Positions 36,480 through 47,252 of a DNA stretch of 64,000 nucleotides are shown piece by piece. The stretch covers positions 3,534,001 through 3,598,000 of the forward strand of contig NZ_CP107905.1 of assembly GCF_036014015.1 (NCBI RefSeq), read 5' to 3'. The notes under the pieces were generated by a model that saw nothing but the letters and a program-made list of their open reading frames with translations, was not told the DNA's origin and did not search any database. The position numbers and the translations under genes are program-made. The stretch's first letter is position 1. Each line of letters starts with the position of its first letter. Source of the DNA: Streptomyces sp. NBC_00457 (GTDB taxonomy: Bacteria; Actinomycetota; Actinomycetes; Streptomycetales; Streptomycetaceae).

Positions 36480-37967
36480 GTGCGCGTCCCTGCCCGCTTG
36501 CTGTCCCTCACCGCGGTCTCCGCCGCCTCCGTGCTGCTCACCGGATGCTTCTCGGGCTCGGGGTCCTCCGCCGGGGACGACGGCAAGCGCATCCGCGTCG
36601 CCCATATGCTGCCGCCGCGCTCAGGTCTCTCCCCGCTCTCCGACGACGCCTTCAAGCTGTCGCGCTGGTCCACCGCCGAGACCCTGGTGAAGCTGGACGC
36701 GGAGGGCGACGCCCAGCCCGCGCTGGCCACCGAGTGGAAGCAGTCCGGACGGACCTGGACCTTCGACATACGCGACGGCGTCACCTTCCACGACGGAACC
36801 GAACTCGACGCCGAGGCTGTCGTGCGGTCACTCACCACCGCGGCCACCGCCTCCCCCAAGCCCCGCATCCTCGACGGCGTCGAGCTGACCGTGAAGGCAC
36901 AGGACTCCGACACCGTCACGGTCACCACCGCCGACGAGGACCCCCTCGTCCCGCAGCGGCTCAGCTCGCCCCAGCTGTCGATCCTCGCCGCGAAGGCGTA
37001 CGCCGGAAAGACGGTCGACCCTCTCGGCGCGGGCACCGGCCCCTTCGAGCTGACGAAGGTCAACGGCACCTCGTCCGCCTCGCTCGACCGCTACGACGAC
37101 TACTGGGGCAAGAAGGCCAAGGCCCCCGGCATCGACGTGAAGTTCGTGCCGGACGGCACCGCCCGCGCCGCCGCCCTGCGCAGCGGTGAGGCCGACATCG
37201 TCGAGGCCGTACCGGTGTCGCAAGCGGCCTTGCTGGACGAGGAGTTGATCACCGAAGTCCCGATGCCGCGGACCAACACGCTGTACCTCAACACCGAGAA
37301 GGGCGACTTCAAGGACGCCTCCCTGCGGGCCGCCGCCCGCGAGGCCATCGACGCCGAGTCGATCGTGAAGGGCGTGTACGAGGACCGCGCCGATGTCGCC
37401 GAAGGGCTGCTCGGGCCCGCGCTGCCGTGGGCCGCCGGCCTGCGCACCGAGGTGAAGCGGGCGGCGGCGAAGAAGGCGAACGGCCAGACCATCACCATCG
37501 GCACCTTCACCGACCGCGCCGAACTGCCCGAGGTCGCCGCCACCCTGCAACAGCAGCTCCAGAAGGCCGGCTTCAAGGTGAAGCTGGACGTCCGGGAGTA
37601 CGCCAACATCGAATCCGACGCGCTGGCGGGCGAGTTCGACGCGTTCATCCTGTCCCGCGCCACCGTCCTGGACTCCGGCGACCCGGTCGCGTACCTCTAC
37701 AGCGACTTCGCCTCCGACGGCTCCTTCAACATCTCCCAGCTCGCGGACGACTCCGTGGACAAGGCGCTGAACAGCGCGGGCGAGACCGCGGTGGGCGACG
37801 CGCGCCGCAAGGCCGTGATCGCGGCCGAGGCCGCCGTGCTGGCCGCCGACGCCGCCGTCCCGATGCTGCATGAGCGGGTCATCCAGGGCGACGCCGCCGA
37901 GGTCGTGGACGCCGCCCACGACCCCCGCGAGCGTGAACTCGTCACGGCGGACACGTACGTCAATTGA
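36480..37967 (+). CDS. ABC transporter substrate-binding lipoprotein (family 5, oligopeptide/nickel type)
   Basis: 495 residues. The lipobox VLLTGC in the first 23 residues marks a membrane-anchored lipoprotein outside the cell. The SBP_bac_5 fold is seen in LATEWKQSGRTWTFDIRDGVTFHDGT, GTGPFELTKVNG and the long alternating domain structure. Family members bind oligopeptides, nickel chelates or metallophores. GTG 36480 has GGAG seven bases upstream. A Zur-like box precedes it and a fused permease and two ATPases follow, so it is probably the capture protein of a zinc-regulated importer for a metal complex or metallophore. The ligand cannot be read from sequence. Confidence 0.9.
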   Translation: MRVPARLLSLTAVSAASVLLTGCFSGSGSSAGDDGKRIRVAHMLPPRSGLSPLSDDAFKLSRWSTAETLVKLDAEGDAQPALATEWKQSGRTWTFDIRDGVTFHDGTELDAEAVVRSLTTAATASPKPRILDGVELTVKAQDSDTVTVTTADEDPLVPQRLSSPQLSILAAKAYAGKTVDPLGAGTGPFELTKVNGTSSASLDRYDDYWGKKAKAPGIDVKFVPDGTARAAALRSGEADIVEAVPVSQAALLDEELITEVPMPRTNTLYLNTEKGDFKDASLRAAAREAIDAESIVKGVYEDRADVAEGLLGPALPWAAGLRTEVKRAAAKKANGQTITIGTFTDRAELPEVAATLQQQLQKAGFKVKLDVREYANIESDALAGEFDAFILSRATVLDSGDPVAYLYSDFASDGSFNISQLADDSVDKALNSAGETAVGDARRKAVIAAEAAVLAADAAVPMLHERVIQGDAAEVVDAAHDPRERELVTADTYVN

Positions 37968-38100
37968 ACCCTCCCCCGGCCGAAACCGCGGGATTCCTGG
38001 CTCACGCCGCTCGGCCGCCCAACGAGCGATCGAGTCTTACGCGATCAACACCAGCCGGGTTGGAACCAGCCCGGTCACATCAACGTCAAGGATCCAGCGC

Positions 38101-39924
38101 GTGTCTGGCTCTCGCAACACTCTGAACGACGATCACCCGATCGAGTGGACGGTCAGCGCGGCAGGGCTGACGCGCGCACTCTCTCTCGTCGCCGTCATCA
38201 CCGCCGTAGGCCTGCTCCCTTGGCTCTCCGGCAGGGACCCCGCGCTGACGGTCCTGCGGGCCCGTTCCGCCGAGCAGGAGCCGACGAAGGAGGCGCTGGA
38301 CGCCGTACGACGGGATCTCGGGCTGGATGCCGGTCCCCTTTCGCTGCTGGGGAGTTGGGCGTCCGATCTGGTGCGCGGGGACCTGGGACTGTCGTGGGTG
38401 TCCGGTACCGAGGTGCTGCCGTCGGTGACGGCCGGGCTCCAGGTGTCGCTGGGGCTGATGGGCGCGGCCTTCGGTTTCGCGGTGGTGCTGGCCTGCGTGC
38501 TGGTCGCGCCGGTGCTGGTACGGGGGCGGGGGTCGGCCGGGGCGGGGGCCGCCATGCTGGCCGCCGTGCCCGAATTCCTGCTGGCCACCGTGGCGTTGCT
38601 GGTCTGCGGGGTGTGGCTGGGGTGGCTGCCGACCTCGGGCTGGCAGGGGCCTCAGTACATGGTCCTGCCCGCGCTCGCGCTCGGCGTCCCGGCGGGCGGT
38701 GTCCTCGGCCGGCTGGTCGCGGACGCGCTGCCCGCCGTGCTGGACGAGCGGTGGGTGGAGCTGTGGCGGGGCGCCGGGGTGAGCAGGGCGCGCGTCTCGG
38801 CGGCGGCGCTGCGGCGTGTACTGCCGCCGCTGGTACCGCAGTTCGGGATGGCCGCCGTCGGTCTGACCGGGGGTGCGGTCGCGGTGGAGACGGTGTTCGC
38901 GGTGCCGGGCATCGGGCGTACGGCGCTCGGGGCCGCCAAGTCGCAGGATCTGCCGCTGCTCCAGGGGGCGGTGCTGGCGCTGCTCGCGCTGGGGCTGGTG
39001 ACGGGTGCCGTCGCGGCTCTGCTGCGGCGTCGGCTGCTGGGGCCCGCGCTGCGTGACGCCGAGCTGTCCCTGCCGCCGGTCCGGCCGGTCCGTACCCACC
39101 CGGCCATCCCGTTGGCGCTGTTCACGGTCCTGGCCGTGGCCATCGGCTGGGGCCTCCTGCGCGACCCGTACGCCGTGAACACCGCCGCGCGCCTCGCCTC
39201 GCCCTCCTGGGCGCACCCGCTCGGCACCGACGGCCTCGGCCGTGACGTCCTGGCCCGGCTCGGGCACGGCGCCGCTCCCACCGTCGGCACGGCGGCCGCC
39301 GTATGCCTGGCCAGCCTGCTGCTCGCGCTGGCCCTCGGCTTCCTGCCGGGCGTCGCGGCGGGCGCGTCGGACATCGCGAACGCGCTGCCGCCGGTGATCG
39401 CCGGGATCCTGGTCGCGGCTGCCGCCGGGCCCGGTACCGGCGGGGCGGCCTTCGCGGTCGCGCTGATCTCCTGGCCGCCGTTGGCCGCCCATGCGGCGGC
39501 GCTGGTGCAGGAGGTGCGCGCGTCGGCGTTCCTCACCGCCCAGCGGGCCATCGGGGCGACGCCGTGGTGGATCCTGACCCGGCATGTGCTGCCGTCCGTG
39601 GCCGCGCCGGTCGCCCGGCACGCCCTGCTGCGGCTGCCCGGCATGGCCCTCGCCCTGGCCTCGCTGGGCTTCCTGGGCCTGGGCGCGCAGCCACCGGCAC
39701 CCGAGTGGGGTCTGCTGCTCGACGAGTCGCGCGCCTATGTGGAACGGGCGCCGTGGGCCGCCCTCGCGCCCGCCGTGGCGCTGGCCGTGCTGGCGGGGCT
39801 CGCGGTGTCGGGAGCTTCGTATGCGCAAGGAAGGCAGGTCACCCGTGTGAAGCGGGTGACCGGTGTGGCGCCTGTCGGGAAGGAGGCCTCCGATGGAGTC
39901 GGACGTGCTGTTGTCGGTGCGTGA
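38101..39924 (+). CDS. ABC transporter permease, fused DppB-DppC type
   Basis: 607 residues holding two binding-protein-dependent permease domains that are usually separate proteins. The first (residues 1-315) has the DppB-like N-terminal helix, then ELWRGAGVSRARVSAAALRR with the EAA-like loop and VETVFAVPGIGRTALGAAKSQD. The second (about 335-585) starts with HPLGTDGLGRDVLARL, the DppC signature, and ends with FLTAQRAIGATPWWILTRHV and SLGFLGLGAQPPAPEWG. GTG 38101 has AAGGA eight bases upstream. The 3' end overlaps the next gene by 32 bases. The fusion guarantees a 1:1 ratio of the two halves. Confidence 0.9.
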   Translation: MSGSRNTLNDDHPIEWTVSAAGLTRALSLVAVITAVGLLPWLSGRDPALTVLRARSAEQEPTKEALDAVRRDLGLDAGPLSLLGSWASDLVRGDLGLSWVSGTEVLPSVTAGLQVSLGLMGAAFGFAVVLACVLVAPVLVRGRGSAGAGAAMLAAVPEFLLATVALLVCGVWLGWLPTSGWQGPQYMVLPALALGVPAGGVLGRLVADALPAVLDERWVELWRGAGVSRARVSAAALRRVLPPLVPQFGMAAVGLTGGAVAVETVFAVPGIGRTALGAAKSQDLPLLQGAVLALLALGLVTGAVAALLRRRLLGPALRDAELSLPPVRPVRTHPAIPLALFTVLAVAIGWGLLRDPYAVNTAARLASPSWAHPLGTDGLGRDVLARLGHGAAPTVGTAAAVCLASLLLALALGFLPGVAAGASDIANALPPVIAGILVAAAAGPGTGGAAFAVALISWPPLAAHAAALVQEVRASAFLTAQRAIGATPWWILTRHVLPSVAAPVARHALLRLPGMALALASLGFLGLGAQPPAPEWGLLLDESRAYVERAPWAALAPAVALAVLAGLAVSGASYAQGRQVTRVKRVTGVAPVGKEASDGVGRAVVGA

Positions 39925-40852
39925 TCTGCGGATCGCCTTCGACGGGGTGGAGGCCGTGCGCGGGGTGTCCTTCGAGGTGCGCCCGCGTGAAGTGCTCGCC
40001 GTGGTGGGTGAGTCGGGCGCGGGCAAGTCGCTGACGGCGCGGGCGCTGCTGGGCATGCTGCCGGCTGAGGCGACGACGAGCGGCACGATCCTGCCGGACC
40101 TCACGGCTGAGCGCGGGCGCCGTATCGCGCTCGTCCCGCAGGACGCCCTCTCCGCCCTCTCCCCCGTGCACCCGGTGGGTGACCAACTCGCCGCAGCGGT
40201 ACGGTCGGTGGCCCGCGTCTCCCGCCAGGAGGCACGGGCGCGGGCGGTGGCGGCGCTCGACCGGGTGGGGATCCCGGATGCCGTACGCAAGGCGCGGGCG
40301 TATCCGCACGAGTACTCCGGCGGTATGCGTCAGCGCGCGGTCATCGCGATGGCCACGGTCAACGAACCGGACATCGTCGTCGCCGACGAGCCGACCACCG
40401 CGCTCGACGAGGAGCACCGGGACCAGGTGCTGCGGGTGCTCGGCGAGCAGCGTGAGGCGGTCGGAGCGGCGCTGGTGCTGGTCACGCACGACATGGACGT
40501 CGTACGGGAGCACGCCGACCGTGTGCTGGTGATGTACGCCGGGCGCGTCACTGAACTCGGCCCGGCGGACGAGGTGTTGACGCGTCCCCGGGCGCCGTAC
40601 ACGGCGGGCCTGCTGGCCTCGCTCCCGGACGGCGGACCCAGGCGCCGCCGTCTTCCCGCCCTCCCGGGCACCCCGCCCACTCCGGGTGCCCTCCCGCCCG
40701 GCTGTGCCTTCGCGCCGCGCTGCTCGCTCGCGGCGGACGCGTGTCACGAGACGGAACCGGAGCCCCAGCAGGTGGAGGAGCGGCTGATCGCCTGCCACCG
40801 CTGGGCCGATGTCCCCGACCTGCTCCAGGAGACGCACCGTGCCTCTTCTTGA
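39893..40852 (+). CDS. ABC transporter ATP-binding protein (DppD/OppD-like)
   Basis: 319 residues. Walker A is GESGAGKSLTARALLG, Q-loop region LVPQDALSAL, signature YSGGMRQRAVIAMA, Walker B IVVADEPTTALD, H-loop LVTHDMD. The C-terminal oligopeptide-ATPase extension is present with PPGCAFAPRCSLAADACHET, including the Cys residues common in DppD/OppD. ATG 39893 has AGGAGG six bases before it and overlaps the permease gene. It powers the importer with the ATPase that follows, whose start overlaps this gene by 14 bases. Confidence 0.93.
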   Translation: MESDVLLSVRDLRIAFDGVEAVRGVSFEVRPREVLAVVGESGAGKSLTARALLGMLPAEATTSGTILPDLTAERGRRIALVPQDALSALSPVHPVGDQLAAAVRSVARVSRQEARARAVAALDRVGIPDAVRKARAYPHEYSGGMRQRAVIAMATVNEPDIVVADEPTTALDEEHRDQVLRVLGEQREAVGAALVLVTHDMDVVREHADRVLVMYAGRVTELGPADEVLTRPRAPYTAGLLASLPDGGPRRRRLPALPGTPPTPGALPPGCAFAPRCSLAADACHETEPEPQQVEERLIACHRWADVPDLLQETHRASS

Positions 40853-41546
40853 CGTCCGCGACCTGGTCGTCCGCTACGGCACGGTCACGGCCGTGGACCA
40901 TCTGTCCTTCGCGCTGGAGGCGGGCGAGACCCTGGCCCTGAACGGCCCTTCCGGCTGCGGCAAGTCGTCCACCGCGCTGGCCGTGCTCCAGCTGCGCCGC
41001 CCGGACGGCGGTGAAGTGCGCTTCGAGGGACGGGAGTTGACGAGCCTCACGGACCGCGAACTGCGCCCGCTGCGCCCCCGCATGCAGCCGGTCTTCCAGG
41101 ACCCGTACGGCTCCCTGAGCCCCCGCCACCGCATCCGCGACGCGATCGCCGAACCCCTGAAGATCCACGGCCGCTGGACCCCCACCGATGGCCCCGCCCG
41201 GGTTGCCGAACTCCTCGACCGGGTCGGCCTCGACGCCTCGTACGGCGACCGCCGCCCGCACGAACTCTCCGGCGGCCAGTGCCAACGCGCCGGAATCGCC
41301 CGCGCGTTGGCCTCCGACCCGCGCCTGCTGGTCCTCGACGAGCCGGTGTCGGCCCTGGACCCGTCCGTCCGCGCCGGCGTGCTGAACCTGCTCGCCGACC
41401 TCCAGGACGACCTCGGCCTCGGCTATCTGTTCATCTGCCATGACCGGGCGGTCGTACGGCATTTCGCGGACCGGGTGGTGGAGATGCGGGACGGGAGCAT
41501 CACGTCCGAGTGGCGGCTTCCATCGCTTGACGCAGTCCCTCAGTGA
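40839..41546 (+). CDS. ABC transporter ATP-binding protein (DppF/OppF-like, short)
   Basis: 235 residues. Walker A NGPSGCGKSSTALAVLQL, Q-loop PVFQDPYGSLSPRHRI, signature ELSGGQCQRAGIARAL, Walker B LLVLDEPVSALDPS, H-loop FICHDRAVV. It lacks the Cys-containing C-terminal extension of ordinary OppF and is therefore shorter. GTG 40839 has AGGAG seven bases upstream. It forms the heterodimeric motor with the previous ATPase. Its last 47 bases overlap the converging TetR gene, so there is no room for a separate terminator. Confidence 0.92.
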   Translation: MPLLDVRDLVVRYGTVTAVDHLSFALEAGETLALNGPSGCGKSSTALAVLQLRRPDGGEVRFEGRELTSLTDRELRPLRPRMQPVFQDPYGSLSPRHRIRDAIAEPLKIHGRWTPTDGPARVAELLDRVGLDASYGDRRPHELSGGQCQRAGIARALASDPRLLVLDEPVSALDPSVRAGVLNLLADLQDDLGLGYLFICHDRAVVRHFADRVVEMRDGSITSEWRLPSLDAVPQ

Positions 41547-42084
41547 GCGCGTCGGCGTCGGGCGCGCGTTCGGGGTCGAAGGTCCACTGTGCGATGAGGC
41601 CGGTCATCAGCGTTGTGTAGAACCGTCCGAGCGTGTCCAGGGTCTTGTCGGGGATCTCGTCCTCCGGCACCCCCATGAACAGCGCCACGAGAGCGCGCTC
41701 GGCGTCCCGCTGCTGCGCCGCCAGATGGTCGCGCACGGCGGGCAGTTGATCCCCCATGGCCACGATCTCCATGCTGAGCCGCCACATCGAACCGGGCCCC
41801 CGCATGGTGCCGATGATGTTCGACCACACCTCCTGGAAGCGCTCGACGGAGCCGGGCGCGGTCGCGCTCTCGACGGACCCGTCGCCGTCGAAGGCGTCGG
41901 AGAGCTCCCCGACCAGCGCGAGGTAGGCCTCCGCCAGCAACGCGTCCTTCGAGCCGTAGTGATAGCCGATCGACGCCAGGTTCGTCCCCGACTCCTTGAC
42001 GATGTCGCGCGCGGTCGTGCGCACGAATCCCTTCGCCAGCAGGCAGCGCTTGGCGCCTTCGAGCAGATCCTCACGGTGTCCCAT
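41500..42084 (-). CDS. TetR-family transcriptional repressor
   Basis: 194 residues. The N-terminal HTH is TTARDIVKESGTNLASIGYH, followed by YGSKDALLAEAYLALVGEL. The C-terminal ligand domain is helical and includes IIGTMRGPGSMWRLSMEIVA. ATG 42084 is chosen; a GTG three codons earlier is possible. It is divergent from the MFS efflux gene with an 83-base shared control region containing ACAA-CGT repeats, the classic layout of a drug-efflux repressor. The inducing compound is unknown. Its 3' end overlaps the importer ATPase gene on the opposite strand. Confidence 0.9.
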   Translation of the reverse strand: MGHREDLLEGAKRCLLAKGFVRTTARDIVKESGTNLASIGYHYGSKDALLAEAYLALVGELSDAFDGDGSVESATAPGSVERFQEVWSNIIGTMRGPGSMWRLSMEIVAMGDQLPAVRDHLAAQQRDAERALVALFMGVPEDEIPDKTLDTLGRFYTTLMTGLIAQWTFDPERAPDADALTEGLRQAMEAATRT

Positions 42085-42118
42085 GACGCCCACCCTACTC
42101 GGGATCCATACAGCCGTC

Positions 42119-42146
42119 CTATACAAGCGTCATAGACAAACGTTTA
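42119..42146. promoter_or_regulatory. Putative TetR operator between the divergent TetR and MFS genes
   Basis: Direct repeats ACAAGCGT (42123-42130) and ACAAACGT (42136-42143) lie 13 bases apart, and the palindrome AAACGTTT covers 42138-42145. The region is within 25 bases of the MFS start and 60 of the TetR start. Confidence 0.5.
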
Positions 42147-42167
42147 AGACGCGCGTACATTCCTGCC

Positions 42168-43697
42168 ATGGCAACGAACCCGACGACCAACTCCCGTGCC
42201 GGCCGCCGCGAATGGACCGCCCTCGGCGTGCTGATGCTGCCGCTGCTGCTGGTGTCGATGGACGTCTCGGTCCTCTACTTCGCCATCCCGGCGATCAGCG
42301 CGGACCTGGAGCCGACCGGCACCCAGCAACTGTGGATCTTCGACATCTACGGCTTCGTCCTGGCCGGCCTGCTGATGACGATGGGCTCGCTCGGCGACCG
42401 CATCGGCCGTCGCAAGCTGCTCCTGATCGGCGCGGCCGCCTTCGGGGCCGCCTCACTGGCCGCGGCGTACGCCGACAGCGCCGAGATGCTGATCGTGGCC
42501 CGCGCGGTCCTCGGCATCGGCGGCGCGACCCTGATGCCGTCCACGATGGCGCTGGTCCGCACGATGTTCACCGACCCGGCGCAGCGGACGAAGGCGATCG
42601 CCCTGTGGTCCGGCGTGATGACGGCCGGCATCGCGCTCGGCTCGGTGCTGAGCGGCGTGCTGGTCGAGTTCTTCTGGTGGGGCTCGGTCTTCCTGGTCAA
42701 CCTGCCCGCGATGGCCCTGCTGCTGCTCCTCGGCCCGCTCCTGCTCCCCGAGGCGAAGAACCCCGAGCCCGGCCGCTTCGACTGGCCCAGCATCCCGCTG
42801 TCCATGGCCGCGGTGCTCCCCGTGGTCTACGGCCTCAAGGAGATCCCCTCGGAGGGCTGGAACGTCCGCTACGTCGTGTCGATCACCGTCGGCCTGCTCT
42901 TCGCCGCGCTCTTCGTCCACCGCCAGCGCACGACCGCCGCGCCGATGATCTCCCCGGACCTGTTCCGCCGCCCCGGCTTCGCACCGGCCCTCACGCTCTA
43001 CCTGATCACCATGTTCGCGATGATGGGCTCGGCGTACTTCACCACCCAGTACATCCAGTCGGTCCTCGACAAGAGCGCCCTGGAAGCGGCCCTGTGGGCC
43101 CTGCTCCCCTCGGTGCCGATCGGCCTCGCGGCACCCCTGTCGACCCAGCTGGTGCACAGGGGCCTGAGCCGCGTGCACGTCGTCACCGCCGGCTTCCTGA
43201 TCGGCGCGGGCGGCTACGGCCTGCTGGCCCTGACCGGAACGGACTCCATGTGGCTGCTCCTGACCGCGTGCGGAGTCCTCGCCTCCGGGATCACCCTCGT
43301 CACGGTCCAGATCGCGGACCTCGCGCTGACCGCGGCCCCGGTGGAACGGGCGGGCGCCGCCTCCTCACTCATGGAGACCGGCGCGGAGTTCGGCGGCGCC
43401 CTCGGCATGGCCCTGCTCGGGTCCATCGGTGCGGCCGTCTACCGCCACGAGATCCCGGCCTCGGCGCCGGACGCGGCCCGCGAGACGCTGGGCGGTGCGC
43501 TGGCGGTCGCCGACCGGTTCCCGGGCCTGGCCACCACGGCCCGCGAAGCGTTCACCCACGGCATGCAGGGGGCGGCGATCGCGGGAACGGTACTGCTGGC
43601 CGGGGCCGCGTGCCTGACTCCCCTGGCGCTGCGCCGGACACGCCAGGACAGCACAACGCCGGACGAGCCGAAGAATCTCAGCTCGTCCGGCGTTTGA
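42168..43697 (+). CDS. MFS transporter, DHA2 family (multidrug efflux)
   Basis: 509 residues with about 14 hydrophobic segments, the DHA2 (QacA/SmvA) layout. Seen: SMDVSVLYFAIPAISADLEP in the first helix with Asp residues typical of the family, the motif A-like GSLGDRIGRRKLLLIGAAAF, and motif C-like ALWSGVMTAGIALGSVLSGV. It exports small molecules in exchange for protons. ATG 42168 begins the frame. The divergent TetR gene is the likely regulator. The gene's 3' end contains half of the terminator shared with serA. Substrate unknown. Confidence 0.92.
   Translation: MATNPTTNSRAGRREWTALGVLMLPLLLVSMDVSVLYFAIPAISADLEPTGTQQLWIFDIYGFVLAGLLMTMGSLGDRIGRRKLLLIGAAAFGAASLAAAYADSAEMLIVARAVLGIGGATLMPSTMALVRTMFTDPAQRTKAIALWSGVMTAGIALGSVLSGVLVEFFWWGSVFLVNLPAMALLLLLGPLLLPEAKNPEPGRFDWPSIPLSMAAVLPVVYGLKEIPSEGWNVRYVVSITVGLLFAALFVHRQRTTAAPMISPDLFRRPGFAPALTLYLITMFAMMGSAYFTTQYIQSVLDKSALEAALWALLPSVPIGLAAPLSTQLVHRGLSRVHVVTAGFLIGAGGYGLLALTGTDSMWLLLTACGVLASGITLVTVQIADLALTAAPVERAGAASSLMETGAEFGGALGMALLGSIGAAVYRHEIPASAPDAARETLGGALAVADRFPGLATTAREAFTHGMQGAAIAGTVLLAGAACLTPLALRRTRQDSTTPDEPKNLSSSGV
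43655..43694. terminator. Terminator inside the 3' end of the MFS gene, shared with serA
   Basis: AACGCCGGACGAGC (43655-43668) pairs perfectly with GCTCGTCCGGCGTT (43681-43694): a 14-base stem, 12-base loop. The stem is wholly inside the last 14 codons of the MFS gene and eleven bases from the serA stop. The right arm runs into a repeat-like GTTTGAGGACGA. Confidence 0.85.
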
Positions 43698-43705
43698 GGA
43701 CGACC

Positions 43706-45295
43706 TCAGGCCAGGTTCACCGCGCGAGCGGACGTCGCGCCGATCTCCGCCTCGACCTCGGCCAGCACCCCGGAGGGCACCGTGTCGTCGACCGTCAGGA
43801 CGGCCAGCGCCTCGCCGCCGGCGATCGCCCGCGACACCTGCATACCGGCGATGTTGATCCCGGACTCACCGAAGATGCGGCCCACGGTGCCGACGACGCC
43901 GGGACGGTCCTCGTACTTCAGGACGACCATGTGGTCGGCGAGCGCCAGGTCGACGTCGTAGTCACCGACCGCGACGATCTTCTGCAGGTGCTTGGGGCCG
44001 GCCAGCGTGCCGGAGACCGAGACCTCCTCGCCGCTGCCGAGCGTGCCGCGCACGGTGACGACGTTGCGGTGGTCGGGCGACTCCGAGCTGGTGGTCAGCC
44101 GCACCTCGACGCCACGCTCCTGGGCGAACAGCGGGGCGTTGACGTACGACACGGTCTCGTCGACGACGTCCTCGAAGACACCCTTGAGGGCGGACAGCTC
44201 CAGCACCTTCACATCGTGCTGGGTGATCTCGCCGTACACCTCGACGTCGAGGCGGACGGCGACCTCACCGGCGAGCGCCGTGAAGATCCGGCCGAGGCGC
44301 TCGGCGAGCGGCAGGCCCGGCTTGACGTCCTCGGCGATGACGCCGCCCTGGACGTTCACCGCGTCCGGGACCAGCTCACCGGCGAGCGCGAGGCGCACCG
44401 AGCGGGCGACGGCGATACCGGCCTTCTCCTGCGCCTCGTCGGTGGAGGCACCGAGGTGCGGGGTGGAGACGACCTGGTCGAACTCGAACAGCGGCGAGTC
44501 CGTGCAGGGCTCCTTCGCGTACACGTCGAGACCGGCGCCGGCGACCCGGCCCTCCTTGAGGGCGGAGTACAGCGCCTCCTCGTCGACGATCCCGCCGCGC
44601 GCGGCGTTGACGATGCGCACGCTCGGCTTGACCTTGCGCAGCGCCTCGTCGCCGATCAGACCGAGGGTCTCGGGCGTCTTGGGCAGGTGGACGGTGATGA
44701 AGTCGGAGACCGCGAGCAACTCGTCCAGCGACAGCACCTTGACGCCCATCTGCGCGGCCCGCGCGGGCTGCACGTAGGGGTCGTAGGCGACGACCTTCAT
44801 CCCGAACGCCGACATGCGCTGGGCGACGAGCGCGCCGATGCGGCCGAGCCCGACCACACCGAGGGTCTTCTCGGCCAGCTCGACGCCGGTGTACTTGCTG
44901 CGCTTCCACTCGCCGTTCTTCAGCGCGGCGTTCGCCTGCGGGATGTTGCGGGCGGTGGCGAGGAGCAGACCGCAGGCCAGCTCGGCGGCGGTCACGATGT
45001 TCGAGGTGGGGGCGTTGACGACCATCACGCCGGCCTTGGTGGCGGCGGAGACGTCGACATTGTCCAGGCCGACGCCGGCTCGTGCGACGACCTTCAGTTT
45101 GCTCGCGGCGGTGATCGCCTCGGCGTCCACCTTCGTGGCCGAGCGGATCAGGATCGCGTCGACGTCGGCGATGGCGGGGAGCAGTTCGGCTCGGTCTGCT
45201 CCGTTGCAATGCCGGATTTCGAAGTCCGGCCCCAACGCGTCGACGGTGGCGGGCGACAGCTCTTCAGCAATGAGTACGACGGGGTTCGAGCTCAC
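43706..45295 (-). CDS. serA: D-3-phosphoglycerate dehydrogenase
   Basis: 529 residues, type I enzyme; first step of serine synthesis from 3-phosphoglycerate with NAD+. Domains: substrate/NAD domain (residues 1-310) with TVVGLGRIG-type TLGVVGLGRIGALVAQRM, RGGIVDEEAL, catalytic His in VSTPHLGASTDEAQ; an intervening ASB domain (about 320-450); and a C-terminal ACT domain (KYEDRPGVVGTVGRIFGESG) that binds serine for feedback inhibition. GTG 45295 with GAGG eight bases upstream is chosen over an upstream GTG at 45307. It converges with the MFS gene. Confidence 0.95.
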   Translation of the reverse strand: MSSNPVVLIAEELSPATVDALGPDFEIRHCNGADRAELLPAIADVDAILIRSATKVDAEAITAASKLKVVARAGVGLDNVDVSAATKAGVMVVNAPTSNIVTAAELACGLLLATARNIPQANAALKNGEWKRSKYTGVELAEKTLGVVGLGRIGALVAQRMSAFGMKVVAYDPYVQPARAAQMGVKVLSLDELLAVSDFITVHLPKTPETLGLIGDEALRKVKPSVRIVNAARGGIVDEEALYSALKEGRVAGAGLDVYAKEPCTDSPLFEFDQVVSTPHLGASTDEAQEKAGIAVARSVRLALAGELVPDAVNVQGGVIAEDVKPGLPLAERLGRIFTALAGEVAVRLDVEVYGEITQHDVKVLELSALKGVFEDVVDETVSYVNAPLFAQERGVEVRLTTSSESPDHRNVVTVRGTLGSGEEVSVSGTLAGPKHLQKIVAVGDYDVDLALADHMVVLKYEDRPGVVGTVGRIFGESGINIAGMQVSRAIAGGEALAVLTVDDTVPSGVLAEVEAEIGATSARAVNLA

Positions 45296-45482
45296 GTGAG
45301 TCCTCACATGTCCAATGCGGACGGCCGTCCCGACGGCCGCATGCGGTGGAGGGGTGCTTGGCCGCGTGGAGACGCACGACGCTGTGGGCCTGACGCGTAT
45401 GTAGTACGGCAGTGTAGTGCTGCGGCGGAGGTCGTCTTACGGCTCTGGGGAAGGATCACCCGGACGTGGGTGGCCACAAAAT

Positions 45483-45547
45483 CAGCCCCTTGGGGGTCCC
45501 CCCTCTGGGGGAGTTTGAGGAGCGGGGTCCGGGGCGGAGCCCCGCGA
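45483..45547. repeat. GTTTGAGGA-type dispersed Streptomyces repeat
   Basis: A GC-rich element containing CTGGGGGAGTTTGAGGAGCG, then GGGTCCGGGGCGGAGCCCCG. It has a GGGGC/GCCCC hairpin and a CCCCTTGGGGG stem. I remember this kind of sequence between many streptomycete genes. It is 39 bases past the ilvC stop and may end that transcript. A related GTTTGAGGA segment lies at 43690-43703. Confidence 0.7.
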
Positions 45548-45585
45548 CGGCGCCCGAAACCGGCGGCACCGTCGCGGAGCGCACG

Positions 45586-47230
<1,645 letters not shown>

Positions 47231-47252
47231 GGTCTTTTTACGTCTCTCTCGC

